Source: Phallus indusiatus (lineage: Eukaryota; Basidiomycota; Agaricomycetes; Phallales; Phallaceae). From it: a stretch of DNA of 64,000 nucleotides. The notes beneath the pieces were generated by a model. That model did no database searches, was not told the origin of the DNA, and saw nothing but the letters and a program-made list of their open reading frames with translations. Positions 38,908 to 51,000 of this stretch are shown here, one piece after another. Positions within the stretch are counted from its first letter, which is position 1; each line of letters opens with the position of its first letter. The DNA is taken from the NCBI GenBank assembly GCA_027605045.1, contig JAQFWX010000004.1, positions 2,552,683 to 2,616,682 on the forward strand. The letters run 5' to 3'. Both the position numbers and the translations under genes were made by a program.

Positions 38908-40913
38908 CTAACATGTGAATGGAGCAGAAATTGTGTGACTACGATAAGCTTCCACCAGCAGCTTGACACGGGAGAAGTTAATAAACTCATTTGTCTCAGA
39001 GTTTGTGGATCCATACCTTTATATACACAAAAGTTCCAGAAACACAGATAAAGGCACCGGAAAGGATAGTGAATAAACATGCCATCACCATCCATTTGTG
39101 TGTCTTCAACCCTCTTACTCCATTTTTGAGATAGTAAATGTCGTGAATTCCGAAAAACCCAGCGATTCCATAAGTATACCTAAACCTGATGTCAGTCTTA
39201 TACACTCATATCGTTTGATATGGTCTCACCAGGAAGCAAAAAGCGAAGAAGCTAAACCTATAAGGAAACTAAAGATTGGAACTGCTACGCTAAAAATGAA
39301 TGCAAGCGCTGCCATCGCAAAGCAAAGTATACTCCAGACTATCCAGCCTAAGAGCGTGTGAGAATGAATGTGCCTTCTATCTCGTTTTCGGAAAATACGA
39401 ATGAAGATGAGTTTTGCGGGAACGTGAGTGTAAAGACCGCCTGCTATCAAAAAATTCGGCAGGGCTAACGCCAAAGCAACTTTCGCCCATGTTGGAGAAA
39501 GAGATATAAGAGAGAATCCGTTGACATCCGGGCCAATATATGCGTAGGTGACTACGGCGAAAATCACATAAAAGGCTGTGGCGAAGCCTTGTAACAGCCA
39601 AGCCGCCTGTAAACGATATATATCCTGATATACTAAGGTTTATTAATTATACCCACTTTCATAGCATCCTGCGGTCGTTTCATTTCTGAAATTAAAATGA
39701 AAAACCTTCACCGCTGTCAGTTTCGAAGAATTTCAGCTGATTCAAATGCCCACATAAAATGTCCTGATTAAATAAAAAGTAAAAATAAAGATCGTATAAA
39801 ACATACGTGGACGTGACAAAAACTCACCGGCATAAGCAAAAACCTAGGAAGATACCAAATTAGGAACTTTTCATCAACCACAGAAGATTAGATAAGAGTT
39901 GACAATGCCCTCTTACTGGATTGGTGATCGCAAGGAACGCATTAGTGAAAGTTTGAGGGATAGTGGCCTTGAGCACTATGTTTGGAGTCGGATTAACTCC
40001 AGCTCCAATCATACCAATCAAACCAGCCGTGAGTATGGATATAGTACTTATGGCGCCAAGCCATGTCAACTGATTCAGTGTTCGAGGAAGCGCCATGAAA
40101 AATGATGCGAGTGAGAAGATAAGAATAAAATAAGTAGCACACAGATTCCCATTCGACAGTTCCGTGAGAGCTTGCTGTCCAGAAAGAACTTCCGACCCCT
40201 GGCGGCATAGATTGAGCAATTTTTGAGAAATGCCAGCCTACTTTTAGTTTATAACTCACTGTAGCAAATACGGAGAAGACGATTGTGCCTAGTGTCAATA
40301 TTTCCCGACCTATCGGACCGAATAAGATAAAACCGGCATCCCCTGGGGGGCATTGAGAATAAGAGCTACTGAAACAGACACGCACTTACCCATGCTATGG
40401 ACTTCCGGATGGTTCAACTTGAAATCGATGAGAAGCTTCGCAGTAAAAAGTGCGAATATCCCGAGGAATATTATTAAGAATACGGCCGGAAAAATACCTT
40501 CATCAGGTGTCAGTTGAAATTTGATATGAAAGTGATATACGCCCAACCAACGGTAGCAAGAGCGCTGGGTAGAGATAACATCCCATTGCTTACAATCTCT
40601 GCTATCATCAAAAATCCGACAAACTGTACGCCATATTTATGAATATGGAGAAACAAACGCGCGGTCGAAGAGAGAACACACCTGCCATGATAGAGTCTTA
40701 TAGTGTATCTATAAAAAAAAGAGTTAAACATTCGTCCAGACTTGAGATGATACTGTCTTTGACCTGATGGCCTTCTTCATCTCCAAACACATCATCGTGG
40801 GGAGTTTTGCCAGATAGCGAACTGTTATTTGAATTTTCTCCCGACTCTTCAGAGCGAGAAGTTGGATTGGCAAAGATGTCAGTTTTTTCGTTCGGTGCTG
40901 TTAGAATAATCAT
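38908..40913 (-). CDS. Amino acid permease, AAAP family
   Basis: A proton-coupled amino-acid transporter of the plasma or vacuolar membrane (Pfam Aa_trans type). The cytosolic N-terminus starts MIILTAPNEKTDIFANPTSR. The first helices contain QFVGFLMIAEIVSNGMLSLPSALATVG, a hallmark of the family. Further helices: FPAVFLIIFLGIFALF, FILFGPIGREILTLGTIVF, WLGAISTISILTAGLIGMIGAG, FYVIFAVVTYAYIGPDV and LLGWIVWSILCFAMAALAFI. The last exon, after a GTATGG intron, is LLVEAYRSHTISAPFTC, matching the usual terminal helix and short tail. Around ten exons. The domain order and length are normal; substrate unknown. Confidence 0.85.
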
Positions 40914-42073
40914 TTGCAGACCACTGATAGAAACAAAGCAGAGCCGCCTTAACCGAAGAAAGGCGAGAAAAGGGCGTGTATAATATTCAGAACGGGTATG
41001 TTTAGAAAGCCTTGCTCCTTATCATCGCAGGGTCATGTGATTGAATTGAATTGATCCTGGTAAGTTGATCGTGCGACATCGGCATCGACTTAAGCTACTA
41101 AGCTTGATGGAGACCTGTTTTTCAGAACCATTTTTCAATTCTTGAGCATGTTTGCTAAACTTGAAAGTCTACCAGTCCATCTGATAACTGACATGCTAAA
41201 AGAGGCTTATACGCTTGAAAGCTGAGGAGGACCGGAACGCCGAGGCCCCACGTCAAAATTTGCAGTGGATAATTTGATATGCTAGCTGGTTTCGGCGATG
41301 GATGCCAATTGGGTGTAGATAATGTGCTGTATCGTCCGCTCTTCTTCGAGAATGTGTGACTGTTGACAAACCAACTCCACTAATAATCGTGGCGCTGTAT
41401 AATGTCATTCAAGTTGTTGGACATCAAATACATATATTACTGCTCACCGGCACCTATACACCTCCATCAATAAGTACTCAAACGAATGTCAGATCAATCA
41501 GTTCAAACAATTCAATCAAGTGTTGGGAGTCGACCCGGTGAACAGTGAACCAGTCCGACTCGGCACCCCGGCACGGTTTCAATCAAAAAATAGCCCTGAT
41601 TGGAGCTGAAGACCCCTGTGACCGCCGGAGCTCCCCGAACTATGTAAATACAAAATAAATAAAAATAGATTTGATCAACTAAGGCCGGCGTTTCCCGGTA
41701 AGGGAAACATTTTGATCTCAGCAAGATAAAGATAAGATAACCGCGAAAACTTAATCTGAGTAAGATAAGACCACCGTATATATAGATATCTGTGTGTAAA
41801 GAAAGAGAAGTGATACTAAGTAAAGGACTGCAAATATTAGTTAAAATAAAAGACTGTTGTAAAAAGTAGAGAAGTACTAAGTAAGGGAGAATATTCGTTG
41901 AAGGAAAAAGAAAAATGGGCAGCATATAGTTTTTGAATGAAAGACGATCAACCGTTTGAATTAAAAGAACGTGATGATGAAGAAGTGAGCACGCGCTGAT
42001 GCGCAAACAAACGGTAATTAAAATTGTATTGGGAATAAACGCGAGGGCGCTGTTCTTTTCAAGTCGACTAACT
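40914..42073. other. Intergenic upstream of the permease, with a GATA-site cluster
   Basis: Contains the permease promoter. At about 41723-41777 several GATAA/GATAAG cores lie close together (AAGATAAAGATAAGATAACC, then TAAGATAAG). GATA factors often control nitrogen and amino-acid uptake genes in fungi, but distance to the permease ATG is about 0.8 kb. A 164-codon minus frame at 41512-42006 is hydrophobic but has no family features. Confidence 0.45.
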
Positions 42074-45000
42074 TTACCACGTCAACGCACACTCTCTCTC
42101 ATGCTCAGGTAAGTCCAGCGCGTCCATCCCTAACTCACAGAAGCGACAAAACTGAAATATGTCGGGTTTCGAGGTTTTGATACGAGTGGAAGGACCAGCG
42201 GTGGAGGAAATAGCAGAGGAAGAAGAGAACCTAGGGAAAAGTGAGTGTCTTTCTGCTTAACGTTGAGTTCAGGCTTAAATACTTACAAGCCAAGCTGAAT
42301 TTCCTGGTCAGAAATCGAAAGTGGTGAGCTTTCTCGCTTTACCACTACTTCTGTTTTGACGTGAGGGTTGGGAGCCTTTGGGAGAGAAGTGTTTGGGAGA
42401 TGCCAATCATAGATGGGGGTTGGGTTTTGGTCGAGGACGAATTCAGAGAATTCCGAACTGCGTCGACCACGATATCCAGTGTATGCTACTCAAATCAGCA
42501 ATAAATATTATGAGAATTTATAATTTAACGTACGAGGAGCAGAAAACCTGTGATACGAGCGTCGGGAACGACGTGCAGGCATTGCAAGTGCTTGAGCAGA
42601 CCGGGTTACCGGCAAAATCTCTAAGTCATAAAAACAAATCAGCTACGTGCGAAAAAATGCAATAAACAAAAGAAACTCACCTCCAGTAGGATCTCCGCCA
42701 TGATAACTTGCAACAGAGTCGGCCATGACATAGGCCGTTTCCAGACATACTATATGTAACGTTTCGTTACAGTTTACGATTAGCCCGGTTCTTACGGACT
42801 CACAACAAACAGTGTAAAGCTGTATATTTGCAAGTGCAGGTAAGAAAGGCTGCCGGCGCCTTTACCGTTACGCGGTATTTACTGGTGTGACGGCGCCTAT
42901 GTACGTTACATAATACTAGGTACTTGTGCAGACGACGATCGTCTGCATACAATTGTATGTATATACGAATATGTACTATGGTTAATAGTAGTCCGCTGCT
43001 CATAGCGGAACCGTTACATCCTCCCCCGCTGACTTGAGCGTCAAGTCAATACATGATACGACGAGTGAGTCTCAGTCGTCCGCGGTATAATCCATGGCCA
43101 TCTCAATATCACCTTGAGGGCCTGCTCCTGGTCTATCCAGGACCTCGTATTGATCGGGGTCGATCACGAGTTCTTTCTCAGCGATTTCTGCTGGGAGTGG
43201 TGCTTTCGCCGAGGGAGGCGAGTTAGCGGTGGACTCCACATAAGGAGTCTCCTTCGAAGGTCCAGCAATAGGAGCTGCAGGGGCGGCGTCACGACGATTG
43301 TTGCGACGTCGTCTTCGATACTGACGCCCTGGTAGCAGCGACGAGACGGTGGGTTGAGATTCTCGCCACTTCACGGCGATGGTGTTGCTGTTAGTGTGTG
43401 ATCGCCACCGCTCAAATAGTGGTCCTAATCGAGTTTCGATTAGTCGGGTATTCACACAGTTATATCGCAGCATCCCGACAACTTCTTCCTTGGTGGGAAT
43501 GTTACCCTGGGGCAGGGTATATGCTCGACGCCATCCTTCGATTATGGATGGGGAGTTATTCACCGTCTTGTCGGCGTTGATGCCAGCGGCGTTGAGCCAG
43601 GTGGATAGTCCAGGCTCGGTACATATCTCCGCTACAATGGGGAATACAGTCTTCCTTGTTTCCCGATTCGGGAATATTTTTCGAAGCCACGCTACGACTT
43701 CAACATCGCTGATATTCAGCGATCCTGATGGTTCAACCCTTATATAAAAGGGTACGGAGGCGGGGTCCTTATACCACGTCTCATAGAGGCGACCCGTTTC
43801 CAGGTCCATTTGCCCTTCTGTTGGGTATGGAAAAGCTTCAGGGCGCTCCCCGATAGTGAGGCGAGCGTAGTCTCGCTCTTTCTTCTTTCTATTGATGAAC
43901 ATCATGCCTACGTCCCAGGCAAGTCTAATGCGCGCGTGCATTGCAACCTTTTGAGGTGTGTCCAATATGGGTGGTTTCTTCCAGATCTGCTTCCCCTGGA
44001 GTACGAACGAGGGGTCATCCAGTGGACACATCATGTACCACGCGAGTGGGTCGGGAACTGGCCCAGGTACAGGGGTTTTCCTGCTCGAGACGCTGTGGGG
44101 TCGTGGCCTTGCATAAAGCGGGCCACGTATCGCGGTACTTGGCCTGGTTGGAGATACGGGGAGTTCCTGGGAACTCAGCGAGGACTTTCTCAGCGAGTTG
44201 TCGCCGAGACAATAATGACTCCTCTTCAGGGTCCAGCCTGTCCATCAGGCCGAAATCATCCCCAGAGTGGGGAGGAACGGGTTGACCGTTGGAGTCGAGT
44301 ACCGACTCGTCATTGTAGGAGTCCGCCCAATCGTGGTTGTCTAGATCATCGTCGTCGTCGTCGTCGTACGCGTCGAATCCTACGGGCCCATGATTCGTGG
44401 GGCCCTTGGCCTCTGACCGAGGTCGTTTCCTAGATGACACAGGCGATGCTGCCTGTGGGGCTTGCTTCAACTTGTCCTCGAGTTCCCGTATACGATCTCG
44501 AAGGTCGTCCTCTCGTCTCTCAACGTCCTTGAGTTCTTGGACGGTCTGGTCGGCGTAGTCGTTAGCGTCTTCAAGGCGCTTTCGTAAATCATCCCACTCT
44601 TTTTGCAGGAACGGGAATGCCTCGAGTAGGCACTCTTTGACGTCTTTCTCGTCAAGAACAATGGTACGCTTGCTTGCAGCGGTACTAATGTGCGAGATAT
44701 ACTCATCGCAGTGGGTACATTTCCCACTTTCGTGGGTGATGGCTACGCAGCCAGGCATGGAATCCATACTCCATTCTTTTTGTGCTTCAAGCAACGCTTG
44801 CTTGATATCGTCAAATCGTCCCTTGCGGGTCGAGGGCTTCGTAGATGAAGAGGTAGGTCGTGAAGGTTCTGCAGACATCGTTGACGGTGCTCAGGTGGCT
44901 GAGACGGGGTCGTAAGAAAGAGTATTTATTTACTCTTGTATCAGAGTAGCGCCCGAGTAGGATTTTCTCGTGGCTGTTGTGCCGCCGGGGCACGGGGCAG

Positions 45001-48000
45001 ATCTGCTTGCAGATCCTCATTTACGCGTCGTGCGGAGACGCGGCAATTTCCCTAATTGGGTAACCCCGCGTAATTGGAGATACTCATCCAATGCCTGCAA
45101 GTCTTTGCAGTGTTCGTACGGCTCCCAGGTCGTATCGCCTAGCGTCCATTGCACTAGGAACTCGATGTCCGTGTCTTTAGACCCAGTCCAGCGATGGGCT
45201 AGTAGTTCATCTACATGCCATTCGGCATTGTCCGGTTGTCCAAAGTCGTACGCCGTTAATGACTCACGACGTGGAAATCTATCGTCATCATTGGCGATAT
45301 GTGGTTTCACTAAGTCCACGTGGAATATTGGATTTATCCTACGCTTCTTCAACTCGTCAGGCAAGTCGAGTTTGACGTTAATATTGTCTTTGACTGACAA
45401 TACTTTGTAAGGACCGACGTAACGCGGTACCAACTTACTGGATCTACCCTTTGGTAGAGATATGTTCTTCGTAGAAAGGTACACGAGGTCACCCTCTTTG
45501 TAAACAGGCGCATCTCGTCTGTGGGTGTTCGCGTGCATGGTTTGTTTCACGCGACTCGCGATTATGGCATCGTGTGCGGCCATAAGATTCCATTTCGCTT
45601 GTAATGCGAATTGCTTCACACCATTGAACTTGGTGTCTGTGTTGAGCTGTCGCCCTAGTGCAGGGGTGTATCCGTAGTTAAGTTCGAATGGCGTGAACTT
45701 AGTCGTTTCACTCGTGCTACTGTTCAGTGCGAATTCCGCCATCGGGATACGTTCAGCCCAATCCTTTTGGTCGTTATCTATTATAGAACGTAATACTTGT
45801 CCTATGGAGCGGTTCGCCCGCTCTGTTGCTCCATCCGTCTGTGGATGGAATGAAGTGGACATGAGGAGTTTTGTCCCTATTAGCCGCTGTAGTTCTTTCC
45901 AGAACTTCGCGGTGAATCTGGTATCTCTATCACTGACGATAGAAGCTGGCACGCCATGATGCCTAACTACACCTTCGAAGTACAGGTGTGCTGCGCTTTT
46001 CGCGGTTAGCTTCGTGGTGGTGGGCATGAGTCTCACCATTGACGTCAATCTGTCAATTATGACTAGTAAGAAGTCATGTCCTTTCGATACTGGTAACGGG
46101 CCTATAAAGTCCATTCCGACTGATTCCCATGGTTTATTGGGAATGGGTAGCGTCTTCAGCAGACCGCTAGGATGTCTATTGTCATCCTTATTCGTTTGAC
46201 ATTTACCGCACGATTTGCAGTATTCATCGATGTCCTCTGCCATCGTTCTCCACCAATACACTTGTCTAATGTATTGCGACGTTTTATAGCGTCCGAAGTG
46301 TCCCACAATTTCGTGTGCTTCACTAATGATGATCTCTACCAGCTTCCTCCCCTGGTAAAATAAGTGATGGGGTATGCAGACCACGTCACGGGAGAACTGA
46401 TTCTTCGTGTACAGTAGCTGGTTTTTCATCCCAAACCCTTTGTATGCATCAGGGTTTTCTAACACTTTCTTCAGTGTTGTGTCGTCCTTATAGCCGCTCT
46501 TTATCAGATCAGCTAATCCTTCAAAGCCTTCAATCTTGGCTTTAAGCGTTTTACCGCTATGCTGCGCTGTGACTGCCAGTACGTCTTCGTCGTCTGTATC
46601 CACTTCTTCAATGGACGCTGGTCGTTGTTCAATGGATGCTTGTTCAGCCGTCTGTTGTTGGACTCTAGCTTTCGCCCGAGTTTTAATGCGTCTCGCCGCA
46701 CTGATTCTGAGTTCACTTTTCCTTTCAGGAGGTAGCTGATCCCCTGTTGGATCTAGTTTTACGTCGATGTTGACGTAGTTCTCAGGTGGGTGTATCTCGT
46801 TAGGTAGGTCATCCTCGAAATATCTCGAGAGTCCATCTGCGACCGTGTTGGTCTCACCTTTAATGTGAATCGTTTCGTAGTCGAAACGAGAGAGATACTC
46901 GTACCATCTCGCCTGTCTAGGCGACATACGGGGCTGTGTCTTGAAGTGTTTCAAGGCCTCGTTGTCCGTTACTAGGGTGAATTTACGACCTAGTAGTTTG
47001 TCTTCCCACTTATTCAGTGCTTCAAGTACTGCAATGAGCTCGTGCTCATGAGTCCGGTAGTCGTACTGTGCCGGAGTGAATTTCTTAGACATAAACCCTG
47101 CGGGTCTGCAGGTTTGCCAACTTGCGCCTTGACCATAGTACGCACCGACGCCACACTTGGATCCATCGGTTACAAGCCAGATTGGCTCGTCGCTATCAGG
47201 ATTGATAGGTTTAAGAACTGGGGCGTTCTTCGTCAACGCTTTGATTGCGTTGAAACAGCGTTCTAGTGCCGGTGTCCACTCGAATTGCCTGTTGTTGTGG
47301 GTACATCCCGACAATGGGGAAGTGTAAGTAGCGACTCCCGGAAGGTAGGCGGCAACATATTGCACCAGCCCTAAGAACTTCTGAACGTCGTTGAACGTAC
47401 GTGGGGTTCTCCAATCGCGAATTTTATCCATCTTATCCATATCTGGGTGGATACCATCGTCGTCGATGATGTGTCCTAGGCACTCCAATCGTTTGGAGTA
47501 TAAGTCAACTTTCTTCTGACTTAGGTAAAGTTGTTCCTTCCTCAATCTCGAGAAGGCAATCTCCAGATGTTCCTGGTGTTGTTGTATCGTCATTGAGTAG
47601 ACGAACACGTCGTCGATGTACGAGTGTATGTTTCTTCCGATGTGGTCCCGGAATATATGGGTCATCAATCTCTGGAATGTCGAAGGCGCGTTGCAATCGC
47701 CTTGTTGCATAACATGGCTTTTAAACGTGCCATATATCGTCGAGAACGTGGTCTTATCCACGTCTTCCGGAGCAATTCTGACTTGCTCGTAAGCTTCCGT
47801 TAGGTCAATTTTCGACCTATACTTGTGTCTCGCCACGTCTTGGCGAATGGTCTCCTGGTCTGGAAACGGGGTCACGTCTTTCAACGTATTATCATTCTGC
47901 TGACGCAGGTCAAATACCGTGCGTAGTCCTGATAATGCCTTTTTAAACAGGCATAGCATAGGGATGGCTTGCTGTGCGACAGTCGGTTCCCACCAACCTG

Positions 48001-51000
48001 CTTGCGTGTAGCGCTCTATTTTTTCAGCCAGCAGTGGCTTGAGGGCGTCTGGGCACTTCGGTAGTCTGTACCGGATAACCTTGTTAGGTTCTATTAATGG
48101 GATATGATGATTTACATCCCTAAATGGAGGGAGTCTATTCGGCACTGGCCCGAATAAGTCGCTGTACTCCTCCTTCCAGTACTCGCGTAGCGCGGGTAGG
48201 TTCTCATCCTTGAGTTCCGGTACTCGGATCTTCCGTCTCACTGCTACTGCGTTAGACGTAGTAGTTATGGGGCGTGCTGATGCTATGGCTAAGCTTCCAC
48301 TTAACTCGGTGGGCTCGTCCGTGGTGTTAGGTATTTCAGTGAACCGTTCCACTGGAGTGATTACTCCTCCATCCCGGGTGATTATCCCGTTGCCAAAGTC
48401 CAGGCAGATGTCATACCTTTTCAGGAATGGTACGCCAATTATGACGTCGTAGTAGTCAATATTGACTATATCAAAGTATTCTAACACACTAATATCCCCA
48501 AATTCTATTCGGGTATACGTTCCGTACTGTATTACGGACTTACTTCCTTTCACTGCGAGCTGCAGTGATACTGGCTTATCCAGTTTGAATGTCTTCGCTC
48601 CAGTCGTGAGCGAGAATGATGGTGACATTATCATGCCTTGACATCCACTGTCAATCAAACAATGCGCTAATTGGCCGTTTACGAGCCAGTAACCCTCTAG
48701 AGGTCTTATTGATTCTTTATCACGCTTTGGAGCCCTTGACTTAGGTCTCATCGTGTGGTCATACAGGGGTTCTTCCTGTGACTTAATCGTCCCAATGGTG
48801 GACGAGCCTTGTTTGATAACAAGTAGTCTTCTTTCATCATAACCGTGATCTTCGGTTATCACCATCATGTATGCGCCTACTGCGTCTTCATTCTCGTCCC
48901 ACTCATAGTGGTCCCCTCCCCCGTAGTCCGCTGCTTCCGCGGTGTCTTGACCTTGTTCAGCGTCATCATACTGTGGGGATTCCTCCACCTCTAGTATGTT
49001 AACTCCCGTTTCTTCCTCTATAATTGCGTCGAGCAGCTCGTCCGCATCGTCTTCATCTTCCTCCTCAACGTGCATTACGTTGGCACGTACCTGTCCCTTT
49101 CTAGGGCATTGTGGTCTTAGGTGGCCAGTCTGTCCACATTCATAGCACTTCAGTACAGTGCTACTGCTTCGGGCTTGCGTTCCTGAGCTGACTGGTCGAG
49201 TTGTCGTGGTAGTCGACACTCTCGCCGGCTTAATCGCACTGCTCGTCGCTGGTCTTACAGCTAGCGCGTTGCTAGTTGTGGTCGTACGGGGAATAGTCCT
49301 CGTGGGTATACCGCTTGGTTTGATTTTAGCGCGGTAGTTGTTCTCTTGAGCTTGTCTGGCCAAGCTTGAGTGGGTACCCGTTGATTTTACGGGTGTCTGA
49401 CGTTGAGCTAGTATTGACTTATTATAGTCCCATGCTTGCTCTATGTCGTTCGCGGCTATGTACAGCCGTCGAATTGATGAGTTTTCGGCCAGGAATCCCC
49501 TCTTGGTGACTTCACTGCGAATTCTCTCATCAAGTCCTTCTAAGAACTTTCGTTTGAAGGTGTATCTGTCCGGTGGATGGACTAGACGTGCTGCGAATTT
49601 CAACAGTTCACTCATGTACCGGTGTACACTCCTTGCACCTTGCTTCGCGTGATCGAAGTTATGTGCAGACTGGTTCTTGCTTGTAGGTGACAAGAACATA
49701 TTGTGCATCCTTCGGAACAGTCTTACCAAGTCCCAACCCTTGGTTGAACGACCTCCTCGTTCTACGTGCTCCACGAACCATTCGTGTGCCTCTCCATCTA
49801 GTCGCATACCGACTACGGCTATATGTGCTTCGACGTACGCTGCGCCGAGTAGGTTATTTAGCCTCAACCATCTGAGGATAGAGGTCACGAACTTCTCAAA
49901 GTCTTCAGGCTTTGATGATCCGCTATACATAACGGATAATGGCATCTTTGCACCCGCTTTCGCAAGTGGGGACGCTGATACTACTACATCCTTGCACTCC
50001 TCTAGTGCTTCTTGCACCATGACAATTATCCCCTCGTCTTCCCGAACTCTTCTAAACCTCTTCGTGGGTTTATGTCTATCTTCTCGGTCGTCAAATGGGG
50101 TTTCCCTCATTTCACGTTCGAAGTATCCGCGATCATACGCTTCTTCTTCGTCGTCTGACGAGTCCTCGTCATCATAGTATTTGGGCATGAAGGGCCCAGC
50201 GTTACTCTCCGGTATATCTCGGAGGTCTTCTCTCATTTGCTCGTACTGATCCCTGGCAGATGTTGCTCTTCTTCTGGGTACAACCGGTGCTCTGGTTGTC
50301 GGGGACGTTGCAGGAGCGTGTGCTTGACCGGCGTTTGTTGGTGGACCAGGATGTACTGTTGACGGTCCTGGTTGCGCTGCAGTCTGAGCGGGCGCCGAGC
50401 GATTAGGGAGGTCTTGCTCAAAGATGATGCCAGGTCGTTGGCCAGCTTCCATTTCTCGGTTGCTTTTAGCCAGTTCAGTGCGTGCTGCTCGCACTTCCTG
50501 CAGGTCTTCCTGCATGTCGACATACGGTTCTTGCCTACTAACCTTCCCTTGTAACGCAGTTGTGCGTTTGTCTAATGCTTCGAACGTTTTTCCCGTGCCA
50601 GTTGTGCTGCCTCAGCGGCCATCCTTTCCAGGTCTTTCGCTGACTCTTCCAGCTCTGCAGCTGAAGGATTACTCTTATCACGCGGTCCTTGACCCGCGTT
50701 GACTCGTCTGGTAGATTGATCTTCCAGGTAGTCACGAGTTGCCACGAACTCTGGTGGGGTACGTCGGCTGTTTCGACGTGATCTGTCCAGCTCAGCTCGT
50801 CCTCTCTCTATCTCTGCGGCTGCGTCATCTGCTGCTCGCGTGGGTCTGATGGGCGTGCTGGTCGCTGCTGGTTGTGCAGAAGGTAGGTCCTGTAACACTG
50901 AATGTAGTGTTTCCGCGTGTACCGCGTACTGTTGTGTGGGTTGACGTGTTATACCGGGGTCGGTGCTGCCGATGGAGCTCTGGGCGTCGCTGGCAATGCT

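Noticed and set aside
41512..42006. 164-codon minus frame with hydrophobic runs
   Set aside because: AT-rich low-complexity hydrophobicity, no family motif, no exon partner, and it spans a GATA microsatellite-like stretch.
42800..43003. Identical 67-codon frames in both LTRs (also 51636-51839)
   Set aside because: Explained by LTR identity; the product has no recognisable feature and no ATG context.
45693..50177. Numerous plus-strand frames inside the retrotransposon
   Set aside because: All mirror the long gag-pol frame on the opposite strand and lack independent motifs.
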